64,000 nt of DNA from assembly GCA_036852015.1 (NCBI GenBank), contig JAANDG010000197.1, positions 62,001 through 126,000 on the forward strand, given 5' to 3'. Of this stretch, positions 20,915-30,392 are shown in pieces. Each line of letters begins with the position of its first letter. The first letter of the stretch is position 1. Source of the DNA: Pelodera strongyloides. Its lineage: Eukaryota; Nematoda; Chromadorea; Rhabditida; Rhabditidae. The notes under the pieces are model-generated. The model was not told the DNA's origin, made no database searches, and saw only the letters and a program-made list of their open reading frames with translations. Position numbers and translations under genes: made by a program.

Positions 20915-23900
20915 TCCTTTCTTATACAGGGTTAGAGCTGTGTGGTACACCACGTCATAGGTTACTATGAAACTAGCGCTAATTGTCTGATTGTGCTGTC
21001 TTATGTAATGTTTCAGTTAATAATAATATAGGTAGCTGGTAACGGCAGGGATGCATATTAACAAATTAGCATTTTGATTTGATATGTTAGACTAGACTGA
21101 ACTTGCGAAAGACTAATAGGAAAAAAATGTACTATGCGTGGGAAAGAAGAAAAGCACGCAATTTGACTACCACTTAGAAATGTGTCGGATCAGAAACACT
21201 TATTTCATAAAATTTGATGTTTGTCAGATCAGAAGCACTCGTTGCATAGAATTTGATGTTTTTTTTTGCAATCCTCATTTTAACGTCTCTGTCCTGCATT
21301 TTATCTTCCGTCTTTCTTATTCGTAATTTTTTTTTGTGAAACGTTACGCTCTTTTGAGCCCTGAACCTTCTAAAGCCGTCTAAAGGATGAAAGCAATAAC
21401 AATGCAAAATTACGTTTCTTGCTGCCGTTTTTACTTTAGGCTTCCGTCTCCGTCCGTATGCTGGCGAAGAGGAGAAGCTCGTCTGGCGTGACTGATTGAT
21501 GGGAATCTGCCGGTTCCTGGAGTTTGTGAGTGAACACCAAAGGAAACGTGACTCGTGACCTTTTGCGACTGTACTGTTTACAAGTTGACGGACTGGTATC
21601 CTGGTAATTCTTTGAATTGGTTATGCCTTGTTGAGAAGTTGTGTCATTGCTTTTTAACTACACCGGGTAATGTGTAATTCCCCCCCCCCATGTCAAATTG
21701 TCAAACGTCAAAACTCCTGTCAAATTCTTTCCTAGCTGGAAAGCTGGAACTGCTGTTTCCTCAGAAGCTCATCATCCCATGCAATGCTCATTAGACTGCA
21801 TGATCTAGCAGAAACACTGATTTTATTTTAATACTTTTTAAAGATGTTGGTTTAAGCTTTTAAGCCAAACATTTTCCTTTCAAGGCTTCAGCACGAACTG
21901 GAGAAGCTAGTCGGATCGGAGTCGAGTGAATCCGTGGGTTGTTTCGACCGATGGGACCCGGGATCCTTCAAGTGAATGCGACGAATGCGTGTAGATCAAC
22001 GAGAAAATCGTTCTTTAGGAAACGGTAAGCATTTGAATTGACTTGATTTTTGCCTCCTATATTTAGTATTTATGTTACGTTGATAAGAAGCGCGAAAATT
22101 ACACTATGCAGACTGGCACTTGGTACCTAACACGTTTATTCGCATTTCCATCATTTCAAATCAATGGATTCGCATTTCCGCCATTTCCGGGTATATGCAA
22201 AAACTTCAATACGCTCAAAAACCTCGATTGCTTTTAATTCCCATTTCCCATCATGCTACTAAGTGATGACCATTGTCTCGTAGCGCTTGTGGGGTTATGG
22301 CCTCGTCAGTCAGTGTGCCAGTGGGTGGCCTGTCCCTGTCAGTCAATGGTCATGTCAATAATAATAATGAGGAGTATCATTAGCTTGACATCGGTCGTTT
22401 TCATGGTTAAGGGTGATTGTCATTGACAGTGGTGACAAGGATGAGCTTCTCAAGGAGAGTGACAATTGTCTTCAGTGATGCACTCCTCAGTGATGAGCTC
22501 TGATAGTGCCTCCAGGGCTGTGCCTCTCCTCAACGACCTCAATGATGAATGATGAGCCTCTATGCGAACTCGATGATGAGCTCTTTATCGATAATCTCAT
22601 GTTCCTCGACCTTGACGACGTCACCGTTATAGCAGCGGAGCTTATGTTCATCTTGGGTATCTAATTTTTAATCCACGTCATTTGACCCAACCCATTTCAG
22701 GCACAACAACGCCTGTGATCGTATTCAAGTTTGACTGAAAGATGTACCGTATGTCGACAACTGGTAAACTGACAGCTACCACGTGTTCTTTGTGGTCGGC
22801 AAGTAAGTATTTTCATGGTAGTCAGTGTTTGTTTTTGTAGGTTCTTGAAAAATTCCTGAAAATATTCCCGGGTCTTGAAAAATTCCCCACCTATGCCTAT
22901 GCATATTGCATTGCGTTGTCTTGAAAAATTTCCGTTCTATGCATGTGATCTTGCTTTGTTTGAGCGATGTGTTTTAAATGCATGATGCATCGTTTTATCG
23001 CGGGAGTTACTGACTATGGTATCGCGGGAGTCGCGGGAGCTACTGACTAACTCCTTTTTACTGACTATGGGGTTCTAACTGCCTAACCTTCTATTTTTCC
23101 TTCATTTCTGTGCATATACCGTAATTCAGAAGCAATCCCTCCTTGCTCCCCAATGATGTGACCTAGTAGCACGACGATTTGGACGAGGGCACTGAAGCTG
23201 TTCTCATGCAAGGGCGAGTCGCCGGTCAGTTCATCATCAGGCGTCGGTATGTTTTGTTTTGTTTTTTAAAGGATGTGTAGCCGTTCATAATACGGTAATC
23301 AGCTGAACTACGCCAATTTATTGAAAAAAAGTTTCAATTTGTGCTTTTGTATGTAATGAGTCTAAATACTTCGCGAATATGTATGCGTATGTATGCACAT
23401 GTACGTTTCTCTCACATTTTGATAGCTGTGACATGCGACTGGATTGTGAACATTAACTTGTGAACTATTCCTATTCGATTGGGCCTACTGTACTATAAAT
23501 TGGTACTGTATAGCGTATTAGATGCTTAGTTTTTGGATTCCACTCAATTTGCTGGCAATATACTTAACTGAGATCCATGGGAAATGAAAAATCTTGATAT
23601 GTGCCCGATTGTTGCAAAAATAACCCCGATATGTGCCCGATCAAGTCCCCCAATAATCGGGCACGGGGCGGGCACATATCGGGGTTTTTTCAAGAATAAC
23701 CCGGCACATATCGGGAATGATCGGGCACATATGGGGGGGGGGTTTCACTTTCCGGTGTTCGGCACCCAACCATAGAATAAACATCGGGGACTCGCGTGCG
23801 GAGTTACGGGCTATGCGCTCATTTATTCTCTTGATAGAAACAAGCACGTCCACATGATATGTTTTTGCTTTTCTCTAGCTTTTAACATCGTCCTGAAACA
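20915..23900. other. possible decayed plus-strand gene; otherwise non-coding
   Basis: Several segments look like exons between good splice signals, for example after TTTAG at 21440 (frame with FRLRPYAGEEEKLVWRD), near 21893 (HELEKLVGSESSE), and near 23190 (HDDLDEGTEAVLMQGRVAG). Each runs into a stop or cannot be joined in frame. Either this is a dead gene or the fragments are coincidental. The GATCGGG cluster at 23578 also lies here. Confidence 0.25.
23578..23745. repeat. GATCGGG-word palindromic cluster
   Basis: Bounded by TGGGAAATG and TTTCAC. The word ATATGTGCCCGATC is repeated about five times in alternating orientation. The word differs from those at 13 kb and 14.6 kb while the frame sequence is shared. 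Confidence 0.7.
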
Positions 23901-23912
23901 CGTCATAACATC

Positions 23913-24005
23913 ATAAATAAAGTGTTTCTTTCCAGGTCCACTTATAAATAAAGTGTTTCTTTCCAGGTCCACTTATAAATAAAGTGTTTTTTTCCAGGTC
24001 CACAG
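23913..24005 (+). repeat. three 31-bp tandem units each with a poly(A)-like and a splice-acceptor-like signal
   Basis: Units start at 23913, 23944 and 23975 and read ATAAATAAAGTGTTTC, then TTTCCAGGTCCA. Each contains AATAAA and TTTCCAG. The last is followed by a 120 bp open stretch (24005-24126) ending at a GTAAGT donor, which may be an exon of unknown identity. Confidence 0.75.
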
Positions 24006-24126
24006 CACATCGTTTTTGTGGGAACAGCGGACTGTTTGTTAGAAGACGTGGAAGGACTCTTCGCTTAGCTTATCTGATCTCCGCTCCCGATCTGGCAATG
24101 CTTTTCGAACCACCATACATTTCTGG

Positions 24127-26080
24127 TAAGTGTGTTTTGTATTCAATTATCAATTATGACGAAGTAGCTAGCTTATGGGGTCTCTCCATGTATGCGATTC
24201 CCACTTGCGAAAATGACAACTGTCTATTCGTGTTCGTACCAATGTACATGACATGGTCCCGCAGCGATTTTGAACCTAGTCTAGTACGGATATTTTTCAA
24301 AATAATACGGATCTATTTCAAATATCACTTTTTTCAATGGTTTGGCACACTTTCGCTGCAGGGCCATGTCAAATGTGTTATTCGCATGGGTTTTGATAGG
24401 CATTTGACATTCAAGTAAAATGGCCTGAACATGGACATGCATTTGTCATTTTCGCAAGGGCGAATCACAAACATGGACAGGCCATTAGAGAAGACAATTG
24501 GGTTGTTTGTGGTATTAGTAGAAAACGTTAGATAGCCCCCAAAATAACGGGTTTTCTAGACAGGAATAAGTTTCACAGTCCCCGAGTGCCACGAAAACTA
24601 CAGTAATCGAGCCATAGAATATGTTGTTCTGCGCGCATCGGCATGTCGTTTGGTACAGATGGTACAGATGTGATTCCGCGCCATCGCCGTGCCAAAAAGT
24701 AAAAGAAGGTCCGCCAGAGGAGCGCGGCGCGCCTAGGCTGTCTTTGCGCTACCGATGTTCCCTTCCAGTTGGCGCGTCTTTTAGGGGAGTGAGTGAGGTG
24801 CGCCATAAGTTCGAGCAATGATTTTGTTTTGCTTCAGGTTGAGAGCAACTGCCCGTCGAGCTCCTGGCAGTACGTTATTGGTTGGATAGGGAATAAAACG
24901 CTCGACGTGGATGGTGTCGCCTCCTCTACAGTCTACAACTTCTATATTGTTTTGTATCATTCATTGGTTGGTTTCACGATTTGATTTAAAAAGAGCCTTA
25001 CGTCATAGCGCACGTGCAACTTCCCGAAATAAAGGTTTCCAGGGAAATTGGCACGAGTATGTTTTTTTTTGTTTCGTTTAGTTTGAAGAGGTATTACGTG
25101 GTGTCATCCTACAAACTTATTATGGAACAAAGTCACATGGTATACTGATGCATATGGACTTTTAGTTTAAAGCGAAATACCGGCCGGTTTTTGAAACGCA
25201 TCTCAAGTACTCGCATTCCTATGCATTTATGCAAAGCGGGGTCTAGTTTTTATTCTAATTTTTGCTCATTTGCATATGCTGCATAAGAAAGCAGGTGTAC
25301 GCAATGCGTTTCAAAAACCGGTCGTCATTTCGCTTTAATCTAGAATAATTCGCTTTGTGACATTTCTAATGTGGAAGTGGAAAAGTTTTGGGGCTGATAT
25401 TTTCATGAAATATTGAGGTCTTCCTCTGCACATTTTCGTGACGAAGCCACGGGTTTTGGTCTGGTCTTGGTCGTGCACGCATAATTTGTTGGGAAAAACT
25501 GATCGTGAAGACTTTCTGCGAGTGTTTGTGCCTATAAAGGCGGTGAGCATGAGCAGGGTTTGGCTTTGGCATATGATTGGGTTGAACCGATGCAGTCTTT
25601 ATGTTTCGGTTCTCAGTGCTTGGGCGGTTATGTAGTGTCGTCTCACTTATAAAACTCGAGATTTTGTCACTGAAGCTTTGAATTGTTGAAAGAGCTCGTG
25701 CTGTATAAATGCCTTTTTGTCCTCGTTATTCGGTGCATGCTACGGTATTTTGAACGTGGGAAATGGTGCTCCGATCAAAGTTTAGCGTTGAAAGTGTCCT
25801 CTAGTGTTTGTTACAGTCAGCTTGCCTAATTTTCTCACCTCAAATCAGAAAATAAAATAAAACGGATCACTTTTCATGATTTGAATACAGTTTATTTTCC
25901 GCTTTTTAGTAAAAGACACGAACACGACATCGCATCATATCTAATATCAAAAACTAACTTTTGCATGACAAATATGTCCATGTCTATGTTATGTTTAGTT
26001 GATCAAAAGTTTTTTTCTATACAGCGACGCCGTAAACGACGCAACTACAGTGCATTCACAGAATTACCTATGCACTGACA
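24127..26080. other. stretch without an assigned gene, one MITE inside
   Basis: An open segment after TTCAG at 24835 (VESNCPSSSWQYVIGWIGNK) ends at a stop near 24982 but could not be joined to a neighbour. No other coding signal was supported. Confidence 0.3.
25167..25338. mobile_element. MITE family 1 copy
   Basis: TTAA-bounded palindrome with ends TTAAAGCGAAATACCGG and CATTTCGCTTTAA. Confidence 0.85.
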
Positions 26081-26086
26081 AACAAA

Positions 26087-27180
26087 GCGTCGCAGCGCGA
26101 ATAGTAAAGATATTTATTTGTAATTTAGGCTACAATTTGATCAAACAAATCTTTACATTACAACGAAACTCAAGAGTTGCGCGCCGCAATAGTTTGGGGG
26201 TGTTTCCCGCAAAAGAATTTGATGCGCGCCACAAAAGTTTTTCCCCCGACTCTGGTTGCCGTTTTGGTGCGGGAAACACCCCCAAACCGTTGCCGAAAAG
26301 GTGCGGGAAAAGTAGCAACTACAAAAAGAAAGCAGCGTGTTGGATTCGAACCCTACACTCTTGTTAGATAGTTTCTCTTAACAGCTCCTTTAACCACTCG
26401 GCCACACAACACATGTGAGATCTGTGCTTGCGGAAGACTATTAGTACAACAACTGCACTTACGGCAGATCCTCCAAGCGCTTTTAAAAACGTTGCCGAAA
26501 AGGTGCGGAAATGGTGCGGGGCGCAAGTTGCGCGCCGCACCATTTCCGCACCTTTTCGGGAAACACTTTGCGCGCCATTTCTATTCCGCGCGCATTTTGT
26601 TTCCCATTCCTTTGTGGCGCGCATTTTGTTTCCCGAAATGGTGCGGCGCGCAACTCATCGGCTCTCAGTGTATTTTATGGTGCTCATTCTCATATATTCG
26701 TCCGCGCGCCTTCACGCGAGCTTGCAGTCGATGTTTCGTGGAGGTACGCGCCGCACGGTGGTGGTCATTATTATAAATAATCCGACGTCTCGGAGCTTTC
26801 AGTACAGTTCTCACTGCTTTGAAAACCGCTGTAAATGTTCTAAAAGCATTCAGGCAACAAGAGTCAACGGTGGTAAAGGGTCTCCGCACTTCCAGGATGT
26901 AAATTCTCTGGCTTTTTCGAGTGATCAGCCTTGTAGATCTAGGGCTCCTCGACAAAACACCAATTTGGATATCCTGAAGGCCCCTTTGTTCCAATTGCGG
27001 GACGTTTTCGACGTCGTCTACCCCCGTGCCGCGGGTGCTTCCACCCAACACCGACTCCGAGCGTAAAGGCGCGCGATGGATATGCGATGCGAATGAGCAC
27101 CATAAAATATTGTTACAATATGTTTGAACAAATTGCAGCCTAAATTGCAAGTCAATATCTTCATTCTTCGCGCCGTGACG
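26087..27180. mobile_element. composite foldback element with GC-rich word clusters
   Basis: The outer ends are inverted: the left has GCGCGAATAGTAAAGATATT and TTTAGGCTACAATTTG, and the right has their complements around 27110-27175. A second inverted pair (26671-26760 and 27008-27110) is nested inside. Between them lie reiterated words of the type GTGCGGCGCGCAAC and AAAAGGTGCGG (26170-26300 and 26495-26660). A tRNA-like sequence sits in the left half. Long ORFs across it follow the GC-rich repeats and look spurious. Confidence 0.6.
26325..26408 (-). ncRNA. tRNA-Leu/Ser-like sequence, probably non-functional
   Basis: On the minus strand TGGCCGAGTGGTTAAAGGA matches a class II tRNA D-arm, and AGGGTTCGAATCC matches a T-loop with B-box. 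GTGTTG near the 5' end can pair with CAACAC at the 3' end. The anticodon stem is poorly paired and the T-stem is short, so this is a tRNA pseudogene or tRNA-derived repeat rather than a working tRNA. Confidence 0.45.
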
Positions 27181-27296
27181 CTTATTTCGGTGTCCGGATA
27201 ATTCTGTCGCACCCTGTAATATGTAAATTTCGTTATGAAATATGTAAAAAAAATCTTATCCTAGAGATTATCTTTGCCGCTGTGGCTTTTATGCCG

Positions 27297-27540
27297 TCTA
27301 GTATTGCCGGAAAGAGAGATTTTTAGTTCGCGATAAACGATAATTTGCCGGAAAGAGAGCCCTTTCTGCTCGCGATAAACGATAATTTTCCGGAAAGAGC
27401 GCCCTTTCCGTTCGCGGCAAACGATAATTTGCCGGAAAGAGAGTCCTTTCCGTTCGCGATAAGAAAGGTCTTTCCGGAAAGGGGCGGGCCATTGCCGACA
27501 CTTGCCGGAAAACCGTTTATCGTCTTATCGCGAGGACAAA
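27297..27540. repeat. tandem 40-bp units with CGGAAAGAG core
   Basis: Four to five direct units of the type CGATAATTTGCCGGAAAG, followed by CCTTTC and TTCGCGATAAA. The last unit is partly inverted (TTTATCGTCTTATCGCG). It is GC-rich relative to its surroundings. No coding evidence. Confidence 0.7.
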
Positions 27541-27861
27541 CTCTAGTATGCACAGCGGGTACGCCGGGAGTACGCGAATGTTAATAGCGTACATACGGCG
27601 GTATCACGGCGCACCTGCCGCGGTCCCTACAAAAAGTGCGTCACGGGTAAGCCAACTGGAGTTGAATGTCCTTTCGGTGGCGCACATATCGCCCACCCAA
27701 GGCGGTGTGCGCCGCCCAACTGTGACAGATCTTTTTTTAGTGCGGCGATGAAGCGGAGTTTACCTAGTGTGGTGACTGGATCGTGATTGGTTCCTGACCA
27801 TTTGGTGACGATTTGGATGAATCTTGGTCACCAAATAAATAAACAAATCTTTTACGCCACA

Positions 27862-28480
27862 ACTACGTTCCTGGGTGCGCAGCGCCTCTTCTGCCAGCCG
27901 CGCAAATTGGAGTGCACGCGTAGCCAGCCGCGCAGTTTCCAGTGCGGGCGTAGCCAACCGCGTACCGCGCAGAGGGGGGCGCACCCAGCCGCGTAGTATG
28001 CAAACTACGCGGCTGGGTGCGCGTTGCCTCGGGGAGCTCAACCGCGCAGCGCACCCCCAGCCAACCGCGCAGGGGGCCCCCGGCCATCCGCGTAGGGGGG
28101 CAAAAAGAAGGGGCGTTCGCGGTTGAAGACCAGAGAAGAGCGTGCACCTTTATTCAAGGGGATTCAAAGTTCGATTTCAAGGGTTGCTTATGACATGTTC
28201 CGCAGAGGTCACCATACTACGTTCCTGGGTGCGCAGCGCACCGCGTACCCAGCCGCGCAAATTGGAGTGCACGCGTAGCCAGCCGCGCAAATTGGAGTGC
28301 CGGCGTAGCCAGCCGCGTACCGCGCAGAGGGGCCCCGGCCAGCCGCGTAGTTTGCAAACTACGCGGCTGGGTGCGCGGTGCCTCGGGGCTCTGGTCCTCA
28401 ACCACGCAGCGCACCCCCAGCCAACCGCGCAGGGGCCAACCGCGCACCCAGCCGCGCAATTTCGACTATATCCGCTTCAC
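27862..28480. repeat. duplicated GC-rich word cluster (CAGCCGCGTAG type)
   Basis: Two units, starting at 27862 and 28216, share the order ACTACGTTCCTGGGTGCGCA, then several CAGCCGCGCAAATTGGAG steps, then the palindrome around GTAGTTTGCAAACTAC. Each unit is itself built from the reiterated word CCGCGTAG/CCGCGCAG. Frames across it are open only because of the repeat. Confidence 0.75.
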
Positions 28481-28508
28481 CACCCAATGCTTCTTTTCGA
28501 TTCTTAGA

Positions 28509-28593
28509 CATGCGCTTTATGGCCGGGTGGTCTAAGGCGCTGGCTCCAGAACATAATGAGTGAATTTCGTAGGTTCGATTCCTACTCGGTGCA
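28509..28593 (+). ncRNA. tRNA-Leu-like sequence (CAG at the anticodon position)
   Basis: ATGGCCGGGTGGTCTAAGGC is a textbook class II D-arm and GTAGGTTCGATTCCTAC a perfect T-arm. TGCGCTT can pair with CGGTGCA at the ends with G-U pairs. The loop reads TCCAGAA, placing CAG at the anticodon, but the 3' side of the anticodon stem does not pair. It is close to real, and lies exactly between two GC-rich word clusters. A covariance-model scan would decide. Confidence 0.5.
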
Positions 28594-28635
28594 CTTGTTT
28601 TGCGGAGGTGGTCTGTCTTTTTATTTTTTGCCTTG

Positions 28636-28780
28636 GAGGGCTAACCGCGCAGGGGGGCACCGGCCAGCCGCGTAGGGGGGCACCGGCCAGCCGCGTAGGG
28701 GGGCACCGGCCAGCCGCGTAGGGGGGCAAAAAGAAGGGGCGAGCGCCCCTGGCTGGGGGTGCGCTGCGCGGTTGGAGACC
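28636..28780. repeat. GC-rich word cluster, inverted relative to 27862-28480
   Basis: Five or so copies of CCGGCCAGCCGCGTAGGGGG in a row, then AAAAAGAAGGGGCG, which also ends the unit at 28100. Beyond it, TGGCCCACGAAAAAACCAG resembles sequence at 45336. Confidence 0.7.
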
Positions 28781-29261
28781 AGAGAATGGGATGGCCCACG
28801 AAAAAACCAGTAACCGTCGCCAAAGGGGTTCACTCATTTCCTATGTAGGCTATACTTGGGTTGGGCATACGGGCATATTTTTATGAAACATCTGAAACGT
28901 ATCACACCATGTAATAACACACGATTGCGATTATTTTGACGAGTGAAAAAAATTTTCTACTTGTACCAAACGCCTGAAACGCAGTAGGAACTGCGTTTCG
29001 TTCGCACAAACAAAATTTCAAACTCTTCTCCTTTATATAATAACCAGCCGTTCGAAGAGCCCTTCGGGCTCTTCTCCGACTGGAGGAAACGGCCTTCGGC
29101 CGATTGTTACCCTATTTAAAAGAATTTCTTCAAACGTAAAAAAAGATGTTCATTTACGTTTATGCGGAAACGTATAATATAGTTGTGGACTTCATGCAAA
29201 TTTGCAAATTTGCTATTGCAATTGCTCTTCTATCTCCTATAAAATCCTCCTTCCATAAGCT

Positions 29262-29345
29262 AGCATAGCTCAACCGGCGGTAGAGCGTTGGACTGTGAAT
29301 CGAGAGGTTGTGCGCTGATGTGGGTTCGAATCTCGCCAGCCACAA
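29262..29345 (+). ncRNA. tRNA-like core, first copy (GTG at the anticodon position)
   Basis: Has TAGCTCAACCGGCGGTAGAG as a D-arm, ACTGTGAATC as an anticodon loop (GTG) and GTGGGTTCGAATCTCGC as a T-arm. A long variable region separates the last two, unlike a normal His tRNA. The acceptor ends do not pair well. Confidence 0.4.
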
Positions 29346-29467
29346 AGATTTTGTATGCTCTTTCGATCGAAGAATTTTCTTTATGAAGGGATTTCGTTGT
29401 GCACATAAAAACAAACCCGTGACAAACTCTTCTCCTTTATATAATAAGATAATATCCTCGACATATA

Positions 29468-29548
29468 AGCTAGCATAGCTCAACAGTTAGAGCGTTGGAC
29501 TGTGAATCGAGAGATTGTGTGCTGCTGTGGGTTCGAATCCCGCCCGAG
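29468..29548 (+). ncRNA. tRNA-like core, second copy (GTG at the anticodon position)
   Basis: Same architecture as the copy at 29262, with D-arm TAGCTCAACAGTTAGAGC and T-arm GTGGGTTCGAATCCCGC. The D-arm and T-arm are well formed and kept in both copies, but the acceptor stem is not. Confidence 0.4.
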
Positions 29549-29783
29549 ATTCGAATCGAGAGAAAAGATTGTGTATGTTCTCTTTCGATTGTGAGTAGAA
29601 CATTTTCTTTATGAAAGGATTTCGTTATGTTCACACAAACAAAAAAGTAAACTCTTCTCCTTTATATAATAAGATAAGATTTCCATAAGATCCTCGAAAC
29701 GAATGACAAAATCTGGTCGTACCTCTAGACCTTTCAGACATTTACATTTGAACAGTGAACTCTATTTCTTAATTTGTGGCGTC

Positions 29784-29849
29784 ATGAAGTGGGCTATCTT
29801 AGTGTTAGTGTTCGGTTGGTATTCTCTCATATCGATTGATTGTTGTTAA
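29784..29849 (+). CDS. 21-codon ORF resembling a signal peptide
   Basis: ATG at 29784 opens MKWAILVLVFGWYSLISI and a Cys-Cys end before TAA. A Lys followed by a long hydrophobic run is signal-peptide-like, and AATAAA follows 5 bases after the stop. It could be a decayed first exon, a micropeptide or chance. Confidence 0.2.
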   Translation: MKWAILVLVFGWYSLISIDCC

Positions 29850-29876
29850 CCAATAAATTAGTACTGTCGTGTTGAG

Positions 29877-30392
29877 CGCCGAGCGGGCATAGGTAGCTCG
29901 GGGTTTCTTACTTAATCAATACATAGGCTGGGCGGTGTCCTACTCGGCTCCCAACGATTCCCTTCAGAAACTCATAATAAATCGATATGATGCGAAAAAG
30001 AGGCACTGCAAGGGCTGTGCACGCTTGTTTCTACATACGCTTCCCTCGTCAAGAAGTTTCCCCAATTTCCTATTTTATCTCAAGAATTTGTGCTCCGTCG
30101 CCTCGCGAATAATACCTTGCATGTTCTTATATTACAGTATTACCGTTCTCTTGCTTTTGCTTACTGTAAACATTATTTACTAACTACTATAATTAGTTTA
30201 ATGATGCATCATAGACAATACCTCTAGCCACCCTTTGTAAAGTGATTTTTTTTCAGCTGCTATGATGACTATGGAAAAGTGGGTCTTGGGCAACGTGGGA
30301 AAACTGCTCTTCAGCGAAAAGTTCCACGACGTTGTATTCCAATTCCCGAATGTGAGTCGTTTGGTCACTTTGCTACGGTAATGTAATACGTG
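29877..30392 (+). repeat. duplicated block, copy 1
   Basis: Begins CGAGCGGGCATAGGTAGC and matches 34124-34670 closely, apart from scattered small deletions in the second copy. It includes the first BTB exon. After about 30392 the similarity stops abruptly. Confidence 0.85.
30257..30351 (+). pseudogene. orphan copy of BTB-gene exon 1
   Basis: Identical in sequence to exon 1 of the BTB-BACK gene at 34533-34627, including the TTTTTCAG acceptor, the ATG (30262) and the GTGAGT donor. Nothing downstream for 4 kb continues the BTB domain, so it is an orphan exon. It could still act as an alternative first exon spliced to 34915. It could also be an assembly duplicate. Confidence 0.7.

Larger units (their letters stand above)
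29030..29700 (+). repeat. tandem array of about 205-bp tRNA-like units
   Basis: The phrase AACTCTTCTCCTTTATATAA occurs three times (near 29018, 29425 and 29652), and the tRNA-like core twice (29262 and 29468), with flanks such as TTCTTTATGAAGGGATTTCG also repeated. One intervening core appears lost. Confidence 0.7.

Noticed and set aside
26428..27066. 212-codon plus-strand ORF in the GC-rich composite foldback
   Set aside because: It is open only because GC-rich inverted repeats lack stop codons. Overlapping long ORFs exist in other frames and on the other strand, and there is no domain.
27862..28780. CRISPR-like array of regularly spaced GC-rich repeats
   Set aside because: The spacers are themselves parts of the repeat, units vary in length and orientation, and the DNA is eukaryotic.
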